The notes: generated by a model not told the origin, from the sequence alone. Positions 44,769-54,732 are shown, numbered from the stretch's first letter. The stretch is DNA of 64,000 bases from Paenibacillus oryzae (GCF_001675045.1 NZ_LYPA01000064.1:419848-483847); one strand, 5' to 3'. Program-made: numbers and translations.

Positions 44769-45463
44769 TCCGCATAAACCTCCTTAAACCACTCTTGTAC
44801 GCTTTTTCCATGTTTCTCGCGAATGTCGTCCACGCCTTCATGGGCAACGAGCTGACCATCCTTAATCAAAATAACTTCATCGAATATACGCTCGATGTCG
44901 CGAATGAGATGAGTCGAAACGATAAGGCAGCTATCCTCCGAATAATAATTGACGATAGCATCCAATATTTTCTCCCTCGCCACAGGATCGACGCCGCCGA
45001 TAGGTTCATCCAGCAAATAGAGGGAAGCCTTTCTTGAAAGCGCCAACGTCAATTGCAGACGCTCGTTCATCCCCTTTGACAGGGACGTTACCTTTTGAGA
45101 GCGATCGAGCTTCATAAAATGCAGCATTTCCTCGGCTTTGACTTCATCAAAATCAGGATAAAAGTCCCGAAAAAATGAAATTGCATCCCCGACCTTCATC
45201 CAAGGCTCCGTCAAGGGCCGGTCCGGCATAAAGGAAACCAGCCTTTTTGAGGCCGTGCAAACTTTATCACCGCACACCCGGATTTGACCTTCCTTGGAAT
45301 GCAGCAAACCTGCCGCAAGCTTCATTAACGTTGTTTTTCCGCTACCGTTGCTGCCCAGCAGCCCCACAATTTTGCCTGCATCAACCTTGAAGGAAATATC
45401 CTTCAGCGCCGACTTGCTGCCATAATTTTTAGATATATTGTGCAATTCCAGTATTGACTGCAT
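44765..45463 (-). CDS. ABC transporter ATP-binding protein (YtrB-like)
   Basis: A 232-residue ATPase: Walker A GLLGSNGSGKTT, signature SLSKGMNERLQL, Walker B LLDEPIGGVDP, switch STH. ATG 45463 (MQSILELHN) follows the GntR stop by one base and has GAGGGG upstream. Middle gene of the gntR-ATPase-permease operon. Confidence 0.92.
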   Translation of the reverse strand: MQSILELHNISKNYGSKSALKDISFKVDAGKIVGLLGSNGSGKTTLMKLAAGLLHSKEGQIRVCGDKVCTASKRLVSFMPDRPLTEPWMKVGDAISFFRDFYPDFDEVKAEEMLHFMKLDRSQKVTSLSKGMNERLQLTLALSRKASLYLLDEPIGGVDPVAREKILDAIVNYYSEDSCLIVSTHLIRDIERIFDEVILIKDGQLVAHEGVDDIREKHGKSVQEWFKEVYAE

Positions 45464-45464
45464 A

Positions 45465-45851
45465 TCAGTTCCCCTCCTCTGTTTGTCCTTGCTGCCTGAT
45501 TGCATCGGAAACCAGCTCCACGATATCCCTTTCGCCAAAGCCAAGCTCCTTCATGCCTGTCACAAAATGGTCAAGCAGCGCTCCTGCCATATCTTTTTTA
45601 ATCGACAATATTTTCGACTCCTCACTGGTTACGTATCTGCCCATGCCTCGTCTAGTTTCCACAATTCCTTCGCGCTCCAGCTCCTGAAAAGTGCGCTGTA
45701 TCGTATTGGGGTTAATTTGAAGCTCAGCCGCCAGCTCCCTCACTGACTCTATCTTGTCTCCCGGTCCAAGCTTGCCAACGACGATTTGTCTTTTGATATA
45801 GTTAATGATTTGCAGATAGATCGGCAAATTGTTGTCAAAATCAATAGGCAC
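45465..45851 (-). CDS. GntR-family regulator, YtrA subfamily
   Basis: A 128-residue protein with a winged helix (LPIYLQIINYIKRQIV; SVRELAAELQINPNTIQRTFQELEREG) and a short helical C-terminus, the YtrA type that represses its own ABC operon. GTG 45851 (MVPIDFDN) has AGGAG 10 bp upstream and gives the family length; the frame open to 45923 has no ribosome binding site. Confidence 0.9.
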   Translation of the reverse strand: MPIDFDNNLPIYLQIINYIKRQIVVGKLGPGDKIESVRELAAELQINPNTIQRTFQELEREGIVETRRGMGRYVTSEESKILSIKKDMAGALLDHFVTGMKELGFGERDIVELVSDAIRQQGQTEEGN

Positions 45852-46005
45852 AACGAGTTCGGCTCCTTTCTGTATTGGTGTTATAGTTACATAGTACACT
45901 AGATCATCACTGTTGTAAAGCATCCTTTTGGACTATTGCCACTGTCGAATTTTGGCTGGTATAATAATACAATTTACTTCACCAACTTCCTAAAGGAGTG
46001 TTTTT

Positions 46006-47184
46006 ATGACTAATCAACAGCAAGCAGCCCTGGAGGCCATGACGTCCTGGCTGGCCGATGAACAGGAGCTGGGCAAAATTCCTTACAAGATTGAGCACGC
46101 AGGAGAATTCATGCTGCATGAAATGAAATATTATCTTTTTAAATATAAGAAAAAAATGCTTAGCTCCTGGCTGTTGGGAGTATGCGGCGGGTATGAATCC
46201 CCGGAAGACACGGAGCATTGCGGCCATATATTCAGTGAGATGCAGCCTTATAACCCCGCTACAGCCGTTGAAGAAGCAACCAAAATGGTGGAGATGATCC
46301 GGGAATACTGGATGCAGCGCGCTGCGGAATACGAAAACGCCTCCGGCAATGGTCCTAACGGGGATGACGACGATGAAAACGGCGCGGGTGGGATCTTTAA
46401 CGGCTTTGTGCTGCTGAACTCTGTGGAATTTGACCGGGAGGAAATAATAGCAAGGCTTCAACAGGATTGGAACATTGTTGTAACGGAAGAAGAGGATGAT
46501 GAGGACAACAGCGGCGAGTCCGCAAACCATGAAAACCCGGGAGAGCATGATGACGGCAGCGGTCCCGCCCCTCTTGTTTTTGAAGCGGAGGGCAGCATGC
46601 TCGCGGTCAGCTTTATCCCTGCTCCCGTGCCTGACAACGAGGCGGTACATAATGCCGGCAGCAATTATTTGTGGCCGCAGGCGGAGGAGGTAACCAAAAC
46701 CCATGTCGCCCATCTAATAATTGCTGTCATCCCGCGTGAAAGCTCTCCGATGGAAAACGGCACAAATTATGTAAAGCTGGCTTCGAGCTGTCTCAAGCTT
46801 CCAAACGCCATTGGCCTTTATTCCTCCGGAACCGTTTTTCAACCGGAGTTCTTTCAGGATGTGACGGAAGCGATGAAGGAGGATGACCTTTTCCCTCTGC
46901 TCAACCTGGTCTACTTCGGCCTGGTTCGCAGTGAAAATGGCGTCAGCGGCTATACAATCGGGTTAAATTCGTTTGGCAAGGATGAAATCGAGGTGCTGGA
47001 AAGCCCTGCTTCGCCTTCCGAGCTGCGAGAGTTTCTTATTGATATATCGGGATATGTCGTGGAATACGATGTCAAGCTTCGCCACGGCGAAACGATTGGT
47101 TTTTCCGAGGAGCAGAAGCTTGCGATCACCCGCTCGGAGGGTGTTAATATTGGCGGGCAAACCTTAAAGATTCAATATATTTAA
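46006..47184 (+). CDS. DUF4261-domain protein
   Basis: A 392-residue soluble protein. The C-terminal DUF4261 domain is recognised by YTIGLNSFGKDEIEVLESP and the final GETIGFSEEQKLAI. The N-terminal third is helical. Two acidic linkers (NGDDDDENGAG; EEEDDEDNSGES) separate the parts. DUF4261 proteins are widespread and uncharacterised. The ribosome binding site is AAGGAG before ATG 46006; it is monocistronic with its own terminator. Confidence 0.85.
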   Translation: MTNQQQAALEAMTSWLADEQELGKIPYKIEHAGEFMLHEMKYYLFKYKKKMLSSWLLGVCGGYESPEDTEHCGHIFSEMQPYNPATAVEEATKMVEMIREYWMQRAAEYENASGNGPNGDDDDENGAGGIFNGFVLLNSVEFDREEIIARLQQDWNIVVTEEEDDEDNSGESANHENPGEHDDGSGPAPLVFEAEGSMLAVSFIPAPVPDNEAVHNAGSNYLWPQAEEVTKTHVAHLIIAVIPRESSPMENGTNYVKLASSCLKLPNAIGLYSSGTVFQPEFFQDVTEAMKEDDLFPLLNLVYFGLVRSENGVSGYTIGLNSFGKDEIEVLESPASPSELREFLIDISGYVVEYDVKLRHGETIGFSEEQKLAITRSEGVNIGGQTLKIQYI

Positions 47185-47207
47185 TGGAAATAAAGATTTC
47201 CATAGTT

Positions 47208-47236
47208 ACCGGGACGATAATCGTCCCGGTTTTTTT
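47208..47236 (+). terminator. Terminator of the DUF4261 gene
   Basis: ACCGGGACGA and TCGTCCCGGT form a perfect 10-bp stem followed by seven T residues. Confidence 0.92.
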
Positions 47237-47368
47237 GTACTTAAAATTGTTAAGCCAGTTCGCTTATATATCACTATAATTTTATTTTTTAAGGGCTGTT
47301 CCTATAAAAATTTAAACAACTAACGAAATGTTTACACATATTTTAAAGCCGGAATTTGCGTAGTATAC

Positions 47369-47824
47369 TTGCCTAAAAAGGGGGCGTTTGTCATAGATGA
47401 TATTGATTTTAACATTCTGGATATTTTGAAAAACAACAGCCGAATGACCAGCTCCGAAATAAGTAAAATGGTCCATCTATCCGTGCCCTCCGTTTCGGAC
47501 AGAATACGGAAGCTGGAGCGTAATGGCGTGATCAGCAGCTTTACCGTTAAGCTTGGCCGCGAGCATATGGGCCAAAATTGCATCGTTTTTATTTTCGTGC
47601 AAATACAGGGCTCCTCCGAAACCAGTCATTTTCGAAATACGATTATTCAATCGCCGCAAGTATTAGAGTGCCATCATATTTCGGGGGAATACGATTATCT
47701 GCTAAAGGTTGCAGTTGATCAGCTCTCGCAATTGGAGGATTTTATTACAAATACATTAAAGGCCAATCATAATGTGGTGAGGTCCAATACGATTTTTATA
47801 TTATCGACCTTGAAAGAAGAATAG
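47369..47824 (+). CDS. Lrp/AsnC-family regulator with non-standard start
   Basis: A protein of about 143-151 residues. The winged helix is DFNILDILKNNSRMTSSEIS and SVPSVSDRIRKLERNG; the RAM ligand domain is VLECHHISGEYDYLLKV. The TTG at 47369 is a poor start: it has no ribosome binding site and overlaps a likely -10 (TATACT, 47364-47369). AAAAGGGGG at about 47376-47384 lies 8 bp before an in-frame ATA at 47393 (ATA GAT GAT, family N-terminus MDDID), so translation may begin at ATA, or the strain carries an ATG-to-ATA change. It is 12 bp upstream of a LysE exporter it probably controls. Confidence 0.88.
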   Translation: MPKKGAFVIDDIDFNILDILKNNSRMTSSEISKMVHLSVPSVSDRIRKLERNGVISSFTVKLGREHMGQNCIVFIFVQIQGSSETSHFRNTIIQSPQVLECHHISGEYDYLLKVAVDQLSQLEDFITNTLKANHNVVRSNTIFILSTLKEE

Positions 47825-47836
47825 GGAGAGCTGCTC

Positions 47837-48472
47837 ATGAACTGGGAATGGCTGTTAAAAGGAGCTTTGCTTGGTTTTTCCATTGCAGCTCCGGTGGGTC
47901 CCATCAGCATTTTATGTATAAAGAATACTTTGCGTTTCGGGTTTAAAACGGGGGTATTCAGCGGACTTGGAGCAGCAACGGCTGATGCAGCGTATGGAAT
48001 AATCGCTGGCTGCGGCTTAACCGCCATTATGGTTGCTTTGACTGACTACACCCTCATATTGCAGGCATCAGGAGGACTGTTTATTTGCCTGATCGGCATT
48101 AAAACGCTGTTAAAGCCCGCAGAAGAAATGACGGCGGATTCCCCCGGCATCAAAAATGCGATCCGTTCTTTTATGGTGACATTGCTGCTTACGTTGTCCA
48201 ATCCCATGACTATTGTTTTTTTCATTGGAGTTTTCACTGCTTCCGGCGTGGCGGGTTCACAATCGGGACTGGACATCCCTCTTATGGTTGGCGGGGTCTT
48301 TATCGGTTCAGCAGGCTGGTGGATAGGATTAACGGGAGCCATTGCTCTTTTAAGAAGGAATATGACACACAGTTGGATGAAGCGGCTGTCTCTTTTCAAC
48401 AAAATGTCCGGCCTTGTTATGCTTGCCTTTGGGCTTTACGGGCTTTATCATTCAACCTATTCCTTATTCTAA
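47837..48472 (+). CDS. LysE/RhtB-family amino-acid exporter
   Basis: A 211-residue transporter with six helices and the conserved N-terminal GFSIAAPVGPISILCI. LysE proteins export amino acids or derivatives. Pairing with an Lrp-type regulator is a common sensor-exporter arrangement. The ribosome binding site is GGGAGAG ahead of ATG 47837. Confidence 0.92.
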   Translation: MNWEWLLKGALLGFSIAAPVGPISILCIKNTLRFGFKTGVFSGLGAATADAAYGIIAGCGLTAIMVALTDYTLILQASGGLFICLIGIKTLLKPAEEMTADSPGIKNAIRSFMVTLLLTLSNPMTIVFFIGVFTASGVAGSQSGLDIPLMVGGVFIGSAGWWIGLTGAIALLRRNMTHSWMKRLSLFNKMSGLVMLAFGLYGLYHSTYSLF

Positions 48473-48484
48473 AACACGACAAGC

Positions 48485-48582
48485 GGGGCTGTCCGAAAAG
48501 TCTGTTACGGTGAATAAATATTCAGCAAAACCGGTACCTGCTGAATAGTTATTCGTTTCACGTGACTTTTCGGACAGGCCCC
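48485..48582. repeat. Palindromic intergenic repeat, uninterrupted copy
   Basis: The ends GGGGCTGTCCGAAAAGTC (48485-48502) and 48564-48582 are inverted repeats (one extra base), and the interior GTGAATAAATATTCAGCA pairs with TGCTGAATAGTTATTC around CCGGTACC. The full 98 bp folds into a hairpin. A relative with an insertion at its centre is at 54733-54952. Both follow + strand genes. Confidence 0.85.
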
Positions 48583-48627
48583 TTCCTGTCCATTTGAACG
48601 CGACTTGATTACTGGATTGCAGCGCTT

Positions 48628-49026
48628 TTATTCACTAACAGCGCCATCGCCTTCAACAGGCATGGATGGCTCTGCCAGCTCATCTGATCCCGCAGGCATG
48701 GTTGGTTCCGCCAGCTCATCAGATCCCGCAGGCATCGTTGGCTCGGTCAGCTCGTTGTTTTCTGCCGGCATCGTTGGCTCTGCCAGCTCGTTTGTTTCAG
48801 CCGGCGCTCCATCGCCCTCCAGCCCCGTTTCTCCTCCTGCATTGTTGCCTCCGCCGGAATTCATGCCGCCGTCCACGTTGCCGGACCCTTCCGTATTGGT
48901 GCCGCTGCCAGCGCCCGCATTGCCGTTTGTATTGTTACAGGCTGCTGCGCCAAAAATCAGCGCCGCGCATAATGTAGCGGTTAGCAGTAGCTTTGTCATC
49001 CCTTGAGCCTTCGTTCTTTTTTTCAT
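48628..49026 (-). CDS. Low-complexity lipoprotein with 12-residue repeats
   Basis: A 132-residue lipoprotein: signal peptide with lipobox FGAAAC (Cys30), then a Gly/Asn-rich linker, then four tandem 12-residue repeats of the type ELAEPTMPAGSD, encoded by 36-bp DNA repeats. No folded domain is evident. It is divergent from the response-regulator gene at 49200, with 173 bp between starts, so the two-component system may control it (inference). Confidence 0.82.
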   Translation of the reverse strand: MKKRTKAQGMTKLLLTATLCAALIFGAAACNNTNGNAGAGSGTNTEGSGNVDGGMNSGGGNNAGGETGLEGDGAPAETNELAEPTMPAENNELTEPTMPAGSDELAEPTMPAGSDELAEPSMPVEGDGAVSE

Positions 49027-49199
49027 TTTGTTTCCTCCTGAAAGTTAAGGTATAGTTTTTTTGTTGTATGGCCGCCTATGACTACTTACCCCCGGCAAAC
49101 AGCAATGAAACGCCGCAAACCATGAGAAAATGTTCAGAAAAAGTCTTCCATTCTGTTATACTTGACATAATTACGTATGTTGGAGATGGAGAACAGTCT

Positions 49200-49907
49200 A
49201 TGAAACAATCAAAAAAAATTTTGATTATTGAGGACGAACGGGATATGGCGCGAATTATATCCCTTTATCTGGATAAACAAGGCTATGAAGCAAAAACGGC
49301 GAATACCGCCGTGCAAGGACTGCTTGAGCTGGCTTCCTGGCAGCCTCACTATATCATTCTGGATATCGGCCTGCCTGATCTGGACGGCATTGAGGTTTGC
49401 CGCCGCATCCGCGAAATAAGCGATGTGCCTGTGTTGATTTTAAGCGCCAGGGGCAGCAGCACCGACAAGGTGCTTGGTCTCGGCTTTGGCGCGGACGATT
49501 ATATGACGAAGCCGTTTGAGCTGGCAGAGCTTGCGGCACGGATTGCCGCTTATTTTCGCAGGCATGACGGACAAGTTTCCTCCCGCAAGGGTGATGCCGA
49601 TGCCATTAACGCGGGACCACTGTCCATGAACCGCAAGCAATATACTGCTGCAATGGGCGGAAACGAGCTAATGTTGTCCGCCAAGGAATTTGAGCTGTTA
49701 TATCATTTGGCATCGCACAGCAACCAGGTTTTTTCCAAAAGCCGACTGCTGGATGCCGTATGGGGCCTTGAGAGCCACGGCGATGAAAACACGGTTACCG
49801 TATACATCCGCAGATTGCGCGAAAAGCTGGAGGCCGATCCCTCCAATCCCGCTTATTTGATCACGGTTTGGGGAGTCGGTTATAAATTCAGCGCAGGCGA
49901 AGGATAG
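49200..49907 (+). CDS. OmpR-family response regulator
   Basis: A 235-residue regulator: receiver domain with IIEDERD, phosphoacceptor Asp in ILDIGLPD and Lys in MTKPFELAEL; winged helix ending VWGVGYKF. ATG 49200 (MKQSKKILII) fits the family; the earlier frame from 49068 is probably untranslated. A weak promoter (TTCAGA, 18 bp, TATACT) lies around 49133-49162. It forms an operon with the kinase 15 bp downstream. Confidence 0.93.
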   Translation: MKQSKKILIIEDERDMARIISLYLDKQGYEAKTANTAVQGLLELASWQPHYIILDIGLPDLDGIEVCRRIREISDVPVLILSARGSSTDKVLGLGFGADDYMTKPFELAELAARIAAYFRRHDGQVSSRKGDADAINAGPLSMNRKQYTAAMGGNELMLSAKEFELLYHLASHSNQVFSKSRLLDAVWGLESHGDENTVTVYIRRLREKLEADPSNPAYLITVWGVGYKFSAGEG

Positions 49908-49922
49908 GAGGAGCGTTTTGTC

Positions 49923-51389
49923 ATGCTTGAACAAGGGATGAAGCGAATGCTTCTGCTCGCCTCGTTATGCCTTCTTTTGATTGTGGCGGGGAGCGCAATG
50001 TTATACGGAGAGTTAAGATACGGCGATCCGCTGGAAAAAAGCGCAGCCATTGTCAACCGGGTTACGGCGCAAGCAAGCGACATCATGGTTTTACTGGAGG
50101 ATTATGCCGACAATGCTGCTACGCTTGCTCCCTATGGGGATCAGCTTGGGTCCATGGCAAAGGAAACGGGGATGCGCATCAAAGCAGCTTTTCTCGACGG
50201 GACCTTGTATTTTGACTCTGACATGGATGCGGGAACCTTGCTGGATGGTTTATTACGCGGCGAAGAGCCGCTCAAGCTGGACATCATCACTGAATCACAT
50301 TACCGGCTGCAGCATGTAGGAGGCGGCGTCTATTCTGTCGCCTTGCCCGTTGTAAGCAGCAAAACCGGCATTCAGACCGGTAATGCCGTAATCTATGCAC
50401 CCTCCGAATTAATCAAGCAATGGAGCCCATCCGGAGCTCACGCTTTGCCTCTTTGGCTAATCGGCTGCGGATTGACCGGGTTAATCGCGCTGCTTCTTTT
50501 TTATGCAAGGACAATAAAAATCTATATCCTGAGGCCAGTTATGATCTTGCGCAGCCATTCCGAGGCCATCCTTCAGGGCAATTACAACGAAAGCGCGGTC
50601 CATAACCGCGATGATGAAATTGGAGAGCTGTACGGCGTATTCGATCAAATGAGAACGGAAATCCGCTACTTGCATGAATCGCGTTTAAGGAAGGATCAAG
50701 CTCAAAAGGAGCTGATCACCAACATCTCCCATGACCTGAAAACCCCGCTGGCTGTTGCCAGAGCCTACACGGAGCTTATGCGCGGAGAAGAAGCCGCTTT
50801 GTCGCCGTCCGTTAAGGAATATGTAGAAGTAATGGATGTTCATACACGAAAAATGTCCGCTTTGATCGAGGATTTGATGCTGCATGCCATGAGCGAGCTG
50901 GGGCAAATATCGGTTAAGCCGGAGGAAATCTATAGCCGGGAGTTGTTTCAGCTTATGGCGGAATCTGCCGCCAGCTTTGTTATCGCGCATGGCATCCGTT
51001 TTCGTCCGCCGTCATCCGTTCCCGATGTGCTGATTCGCGGCGATGCCGTGCGGCTGGAGCAAGTGATCGGCAATTTAATTGCCAATGCCATTAAACATAC
51101 CGAACGCGGCGGTACCATTTCCATGGATATCATACTCGATGAAGGCAAGCTGGTTACAACGGTGTCGGATACGGGCCAGGGCATATCGCCGGAGGACATG
51201 CCTTTCCTGTTCCACCGATATTATCAAGGGAGCCCGGCCAAGGGAGAAGACCTCGTTTCCGGCACAGGCAACGGATTAGGCTTGTCCATATGCAAGCATA
51301 TTATTGAGGAGCACGGCGGTACAATAAGCTTCCGCAGCGAAAAAAACAAGGGCACCGCCTTCACCTTTACATTGCCGTTAAGCGGATAA
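49923..51389 (+). CDS. Sensor histidine kinase
   Basis: A 488-residue kinase: transmembrane helix at about 8-28, an extracytoplasmic sensor of about 150 residues, a second helix near 180-200, HAMP, DHp with NISHDLKTPLA, N box NLIANAIKH, G1 DTGQG and G2 GTGNGLGLS. The sensor has no recognised ligand motif. The ribosome binding site is AGGAGGAG before ATG 49923. Confidence 0.93.
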   Translation: MLEQGMKRMLLLASLCLLLIVAGSAMLYGELRYGDPLEKSAAIVNRVTAQASDIMVLLEDYADNAATLAPYGDQLGSMAKETGMRIKAAFLDGTLYFDSDMDAGTLLDGLLRGEEPLKLDIITESHYRLQHVGGGVYSVALPVVSSKTGIQTGNAVIYAPSELIKQWSPSGAHALPLWLIGCGLTGLIALLLFYARTIKIYILRPVMILRSHSEAILQGNYNESAVHNRDDEIGELYGVFDQMRTEIRYLHESRLRKDQAQKELITNISHDLKTPLAVARAYTELMRGEEAALSPSVKEYVEVMDVHTRKMSALIEDLMLHAMSELGQISVKPEEIYSRELFQLMAESAASFVIAHGIRFRPPSSVPDVLIRGDAVRLEQVIGNLIANAIKHTERGGTISMDIILDEGKLVTTVSDTGQGISPEDMPFLFHRYYQGSPAKGEDLVSGTGNGLGLSICKHIIEEHGGTISFRSEKNKGTAFTFTLPLSG

Positions 51390-51563
51390 TTCCCTTGCAA
51401 TAACAAAGCGGCTCCTCTGTAAGGATTTATTCATAATTTGATAAGCTCCTATATATATCTGCTCCCTATACTCCTTAATAGATGTAGTTCAAAAGGTTTG
51501 CTTCCTTGCTCAAAGGCGGACTTTTGCAACACGCATTTATACAACCATCAAGGAGGATTTTAT

Positions 51564-52340
51564 ATGACATCGCCCCATCCCCCATCCGCCATTTTGACTG
51601 CAGACGGGCTTTGCAAAACCTATTCTTCAGGCAACCAGCAGCACCATGCTGTAAGAAATGTAACGGTAGACATTGTTGAAGGTGAATTTACGGTCATTAT
51701 GGGCAATTCCGGCTCGGGAAAATCCAGCCTTCTCTATTTGCTAAGCGGGCTTGAGCAAGCAACGGCTGGCCACGTCCTGTTTAAGGGCAAGGACATCCAT
51801 GCCCTGCCTCAGAAGGAGCTAGCGAAGTTCCGGGCCAAGGAAATGGGCTATATCTATCAAAGCATCAACCTCATTCCCGATTTGACGCTGCTGGAAAATG
51901 TATCATTGCCCGGTTATGTCGCGGGGCGCCCAAAGGCCGAAGTCAAGCGGGAAGCCGCGGCGCTGCTGGAGCAAATGGGACTGGCTTCGGAGTCGGGAAG
52001 ACTGCCGATGCAAACGTCAGGCGGCCAGCAGCAAAGAGGAGCGATCGCCAGAGCCTTAATTAACAAGCCTCCTCTTTTGTTCGCGGACGAGCCTACAGGA
52101 AGTCTGAACTATGATCAAGGCGTATCCGTATTGAACCTGCTGACGAAGCTGAATCATGGCGGGCAATCCATCGTTATGGTCACGCATGATATTAAAGCCG
52201 CCTGCCGGGGCGACCGGATCATTGTTATTTCCGATGGCAAGATAAGCGGCGATATCCAGCTGGGCCGTTACGACGGGGGCGATATGAGCGAGCGCGAAAG
52301 CATTGTATTTGCTTTTGCAACCAAGGAGGGGCGCCCGTGA
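51564..52340 (+). CDS. ABC transporter ATP-binding protein (MacB/LolD type)
   Basis: A 258-residue ATPase: Walker [10 protein letters not shown], signature [10 protein letters not shown], Walker B LLFADEP, switch VTHD. The signature has TSGG in place of LSGG. ATG 51564 follows AAGGAGG. It is coupled to the permease by GTGA. A 174-bp gap after the kinase may carry a separate promoter. Confidence 0.93.
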   Translation: MTSPHPPSAILTADGLCKTYSSGNQQHHAVRNVTVDIVEGEFTVIMGNSGSGKSSLLYLLSGLEQATAGHVLFKGKDIHALPQKELAKFRAKEMGYIYQSINLIPDLTLLENVSLPGYVAGRPKAEVKREAAALLEQMGLASESGRLPMQTSGGQQQRGAIARALINKPPLLFADEPTGSLNYDQGVSVLNLLTKLNHGGQSIVMVTHDIKAACRGDRIIVISDGKISGDIQLGRYDGGDMSERESIVFAFATKEGRP

Positions 52341-54721
52341 ATGCTCTTGCAACTCTGATTCTGGGCGAGCTCAGACGCAAAAAAATGCAAAGTCTGCTCA
52401 TGGCCCTGCTGCTGCTTTTATCCACCTGGTTGTCGGCAACCTCCATTATTTTGATGAATCAGTCGCAAAACCGGTTTCAGCAGCTATTCGATAGCTCCAA
52501 TGCGCCGCATGAAATGGTTATTCTGGACTCCGGCAAACATAATCCCGATGAAATTCATTCCTGGTGGCAAAGCCGCAGCGAGGCTGAGCCCTCTTCCTTG
52601 CTGCCGTATCGGACTCTCAATAAAGTAAGCCTTGGAGACAAAACTATCTCAAACCTCTATGTCTATATGATCAATACGCCGGACAAAGAGCAAAAGGTGG
52701 ACAAGCTACAATTTGTACAAGGCGAACAGCAGGGGGTCCCTCAGCCCGGAACAGTTTGGGTTCCTTCCTCTCTTGCTTACGGAAGCGGCATTGAAATCGG
52801 CGACGCCTTGACGTTTGGCAGCGGCGATGACGTGTTCCAGTTGAAGGTTTCCGCTGTCGTTATCGACATTCCCTTTGGCGCCCCTTTTTCAACCACGGCC
52901 CGCATTTGGATGAATCCGCAGGATTACAAGGAGCAGTCTGGTTCAGCTTTGACCGGCAATGAACGCTATATGTTCGGCATTCGTTATCAGGATTACAGCC
53001 AAAGCACCGCCCTCTGGAATGAGCTGGCTGCAAAGCTTGGAAAGCCTTATCTGGAATCCAAAATCAGCTATGAGGAGATCGTTTCCTTCTATCTGGTCAT
53101 GAATAAGCTAATCGGGTTCATTATGATGGTGTTAGGCATTATCATGCTGATGATCGCTTTAGTTACAATTGGTTTTACGATCTCGGACGCCATTCTGGCG
53201 CAATATCGCAAAATCGGCATTTTAAAAGCGATTGGCATGACCTCCTCCGGAACTATTTTAATCTTTGTGCTTCAATATACGTTCCTTGCGCTGCTAGGCG
53301 TAGCGCCAGGCGTGGTGCTAAGCGGAGCAACCTCACGGCTGATTGCGGATTTGACGCTTTCTAATCTGAAAACCGAAAACACTGGACTTGGCCTGGAGGA
53401 TATGATTGTGTTAGGCGTGGTCGGAATCGTTATTTTGCTGCTGGCGGCAGGTTTCTCCTACGTATTTGCCCGCAAAACGGCAGCTATTATGCCGGCCCAG
53501 GCAATCCGTTACGGAATGTCGGAAAAGAATAGCTCGCGAAAGGGCAAAGTCACAAATACCTCCGGCGGCACATGGCCGCGTTTTGACCGCTATCCCTTTT
53601 TTGCGGCAATCGGTCTCCGTCATCTGAAGCAAAATGTCAAGGGCAGCACCCTGATTGCAATCATCACTGTCACAGCATCGGCTGCCATCACGCTTGGCTT
53701 CGTACTGGTGACAAGTCTGCTTGCCATTCATCAATCGGCTGGCAAATGGGGTTATGATAACTCGGATATTTCCGTTTCCATTGTAAACGATGCTTCCTTC
53801 TCCAGAGAAATCTTTAACCAAACGTTGCAAAACGATGAGCGTATTGCCTCCTTCGGATGGATGAGCGGCGCTACGGGCGTATATGTCTCCGGTGAGCCGG
53901 GAAGCCTTAGTGTCAGCATTTTGGACGGAAGCTACGAAGGCCTTGGTTTTGAAACGCTGGAGGGCAGAAATCCCGTTAATCGCAATGAAATTGCAATCGG
54001 CATAAAGGTGGCGGAAAATCGGGGGTTGCATATCGGAGACAGAATGGAGCTGTATATCGGAGGCAAAAAAGTATCCCTTTTGGTCAGCGGCATCTACCAG
54101 GCCATCTCTAATAGGTCGATGTCTGCGCGAATAACGTCCGATGTTCCACTGGATGAAGTCAACACGGGAATTACCGATGCCTCTGCCTTTATCCAGCTTA
54201 AGGACGGTGTGTCAGCCGACCTTGTTGCCAGGGAACTCCAGGATCAATACCAAACCGAATTAACCGTTGAAACCCAAAAATCGCTTCTGGATTCCGTTTT
54301 CAAGGAAGCGGTTGACAATTTGCTGCTGCCCATGTTTTTTGTAGGCTTCCTGTTCCTTGGCGTATCCGCCATTATTGTCTACAGCATTTGCCGCATTGGC
54401 ATTCGCACGATGCTGAAAACCTACGGCATCTACAAAACAATCGGCATGACCTCTCGCAGCATCAGGCTCTCCATCTCCTGCGGGATTGCCCTTTTGTCCG
54501 CCGCAGGCGCGGTCATCGGCGCAATAACGGGCATCTGGCTGCTTACCTCTCTGCTTGAATTTATGATGCGGGATTACGGCATGGCCGAGCTGCCGCTGGT
54601 GCTGCAATGGCCAGGCATTATCGTTGCGGCCAGCCTCAGCATTGTGCCTGCATTTGCCGGCTCCTGGATATCCTCGCGCATCCTTGAATTTTTGTCGCCG
54701 CGCGAGCTTGTTATTGAATAG
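52337..54721 (+). CDS. FtsX-type ABC permease with two FtsX domains
   Basis: A 794-residue permease with GTG start at 52337. One helix at about 15-35, a large extracellular domain (about 40-245), an FtsX domain with three helices (about 250-390), a further helix near 430, a second extracellular domain (about 450-635), and a final FtsX domain (about 640-790). This is the eight-to-ten-helix layout of MacB-like and Bce-like exporters with duplicated FtsX cores. Last gene of the second regulator-kinase-ABC module. Confidence 0.9.
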   Translation: MNALATLILGELRRKKMQSLLMALLLLLSTWLSATSIILMNQSQNRFQQLFDSSNAPHEMVILDSGKHNPDEIHSWWQSRSEAEPSSLLPYRTLNKVSLGDKTISNLYVYMINTPDKEQKVDKLQFVQGEQQGVPQPGTVWVPSSLAYGSGIEIGDALTFGSGDDVFQLKVSAVVIDIPFGAPFSTTARIWMNPQDYKEQSGSALTGNERYMFGIRYQDYSQSTALWNELAAKLGKPYLESKISYEEIVSFYLVMNKLIGFIMMVLGIIMLMIALVTIGFTISDAILAQYRKIGILKAIGMTSSGTILIFVLQYTFLALLGVAPGVVLSGATSRLIADLTLSNLKTENTGLGLEDMIVLGVVGIVILLLAAGFSYVFARKTAAIMPAQAIRYGMSEKNSSRKGKVTNTSGGTWPRFDRYPFFAAIGLRHLKQNVKGSTLIAIITVTASAAITLGFVLVTSLLAIHQSAGKWGYDNSDISVSIVNDASFSREIFNQTLQNDERIASFGWMSGATGVYVSGEPGSLSVSILDGSYEGLGFETLEGRNPVNRNEIAIGIKVAENRGLHIGDRMELYIGGKKVSLLVSGIYQAISNRSMSARITSDVPLDEVNTGITDASAFIQLKDGVSADLVARELQDQYQTELTVETQKSLLDSVFKEAVDNLLLPMFFVGFLFLGVSAIIVYSICRIGIRTMLKTYGIYKTIGMTSRSIRLSISCGIALLSAAGAVIGAITGIWLLTSLLEFMMRDYGMAELPLVLQWPGIIVAASLSIVPAFAGSWISSRILEFLSPRELVIE

Positions 54722-54732
54722 TAGGGACATAC

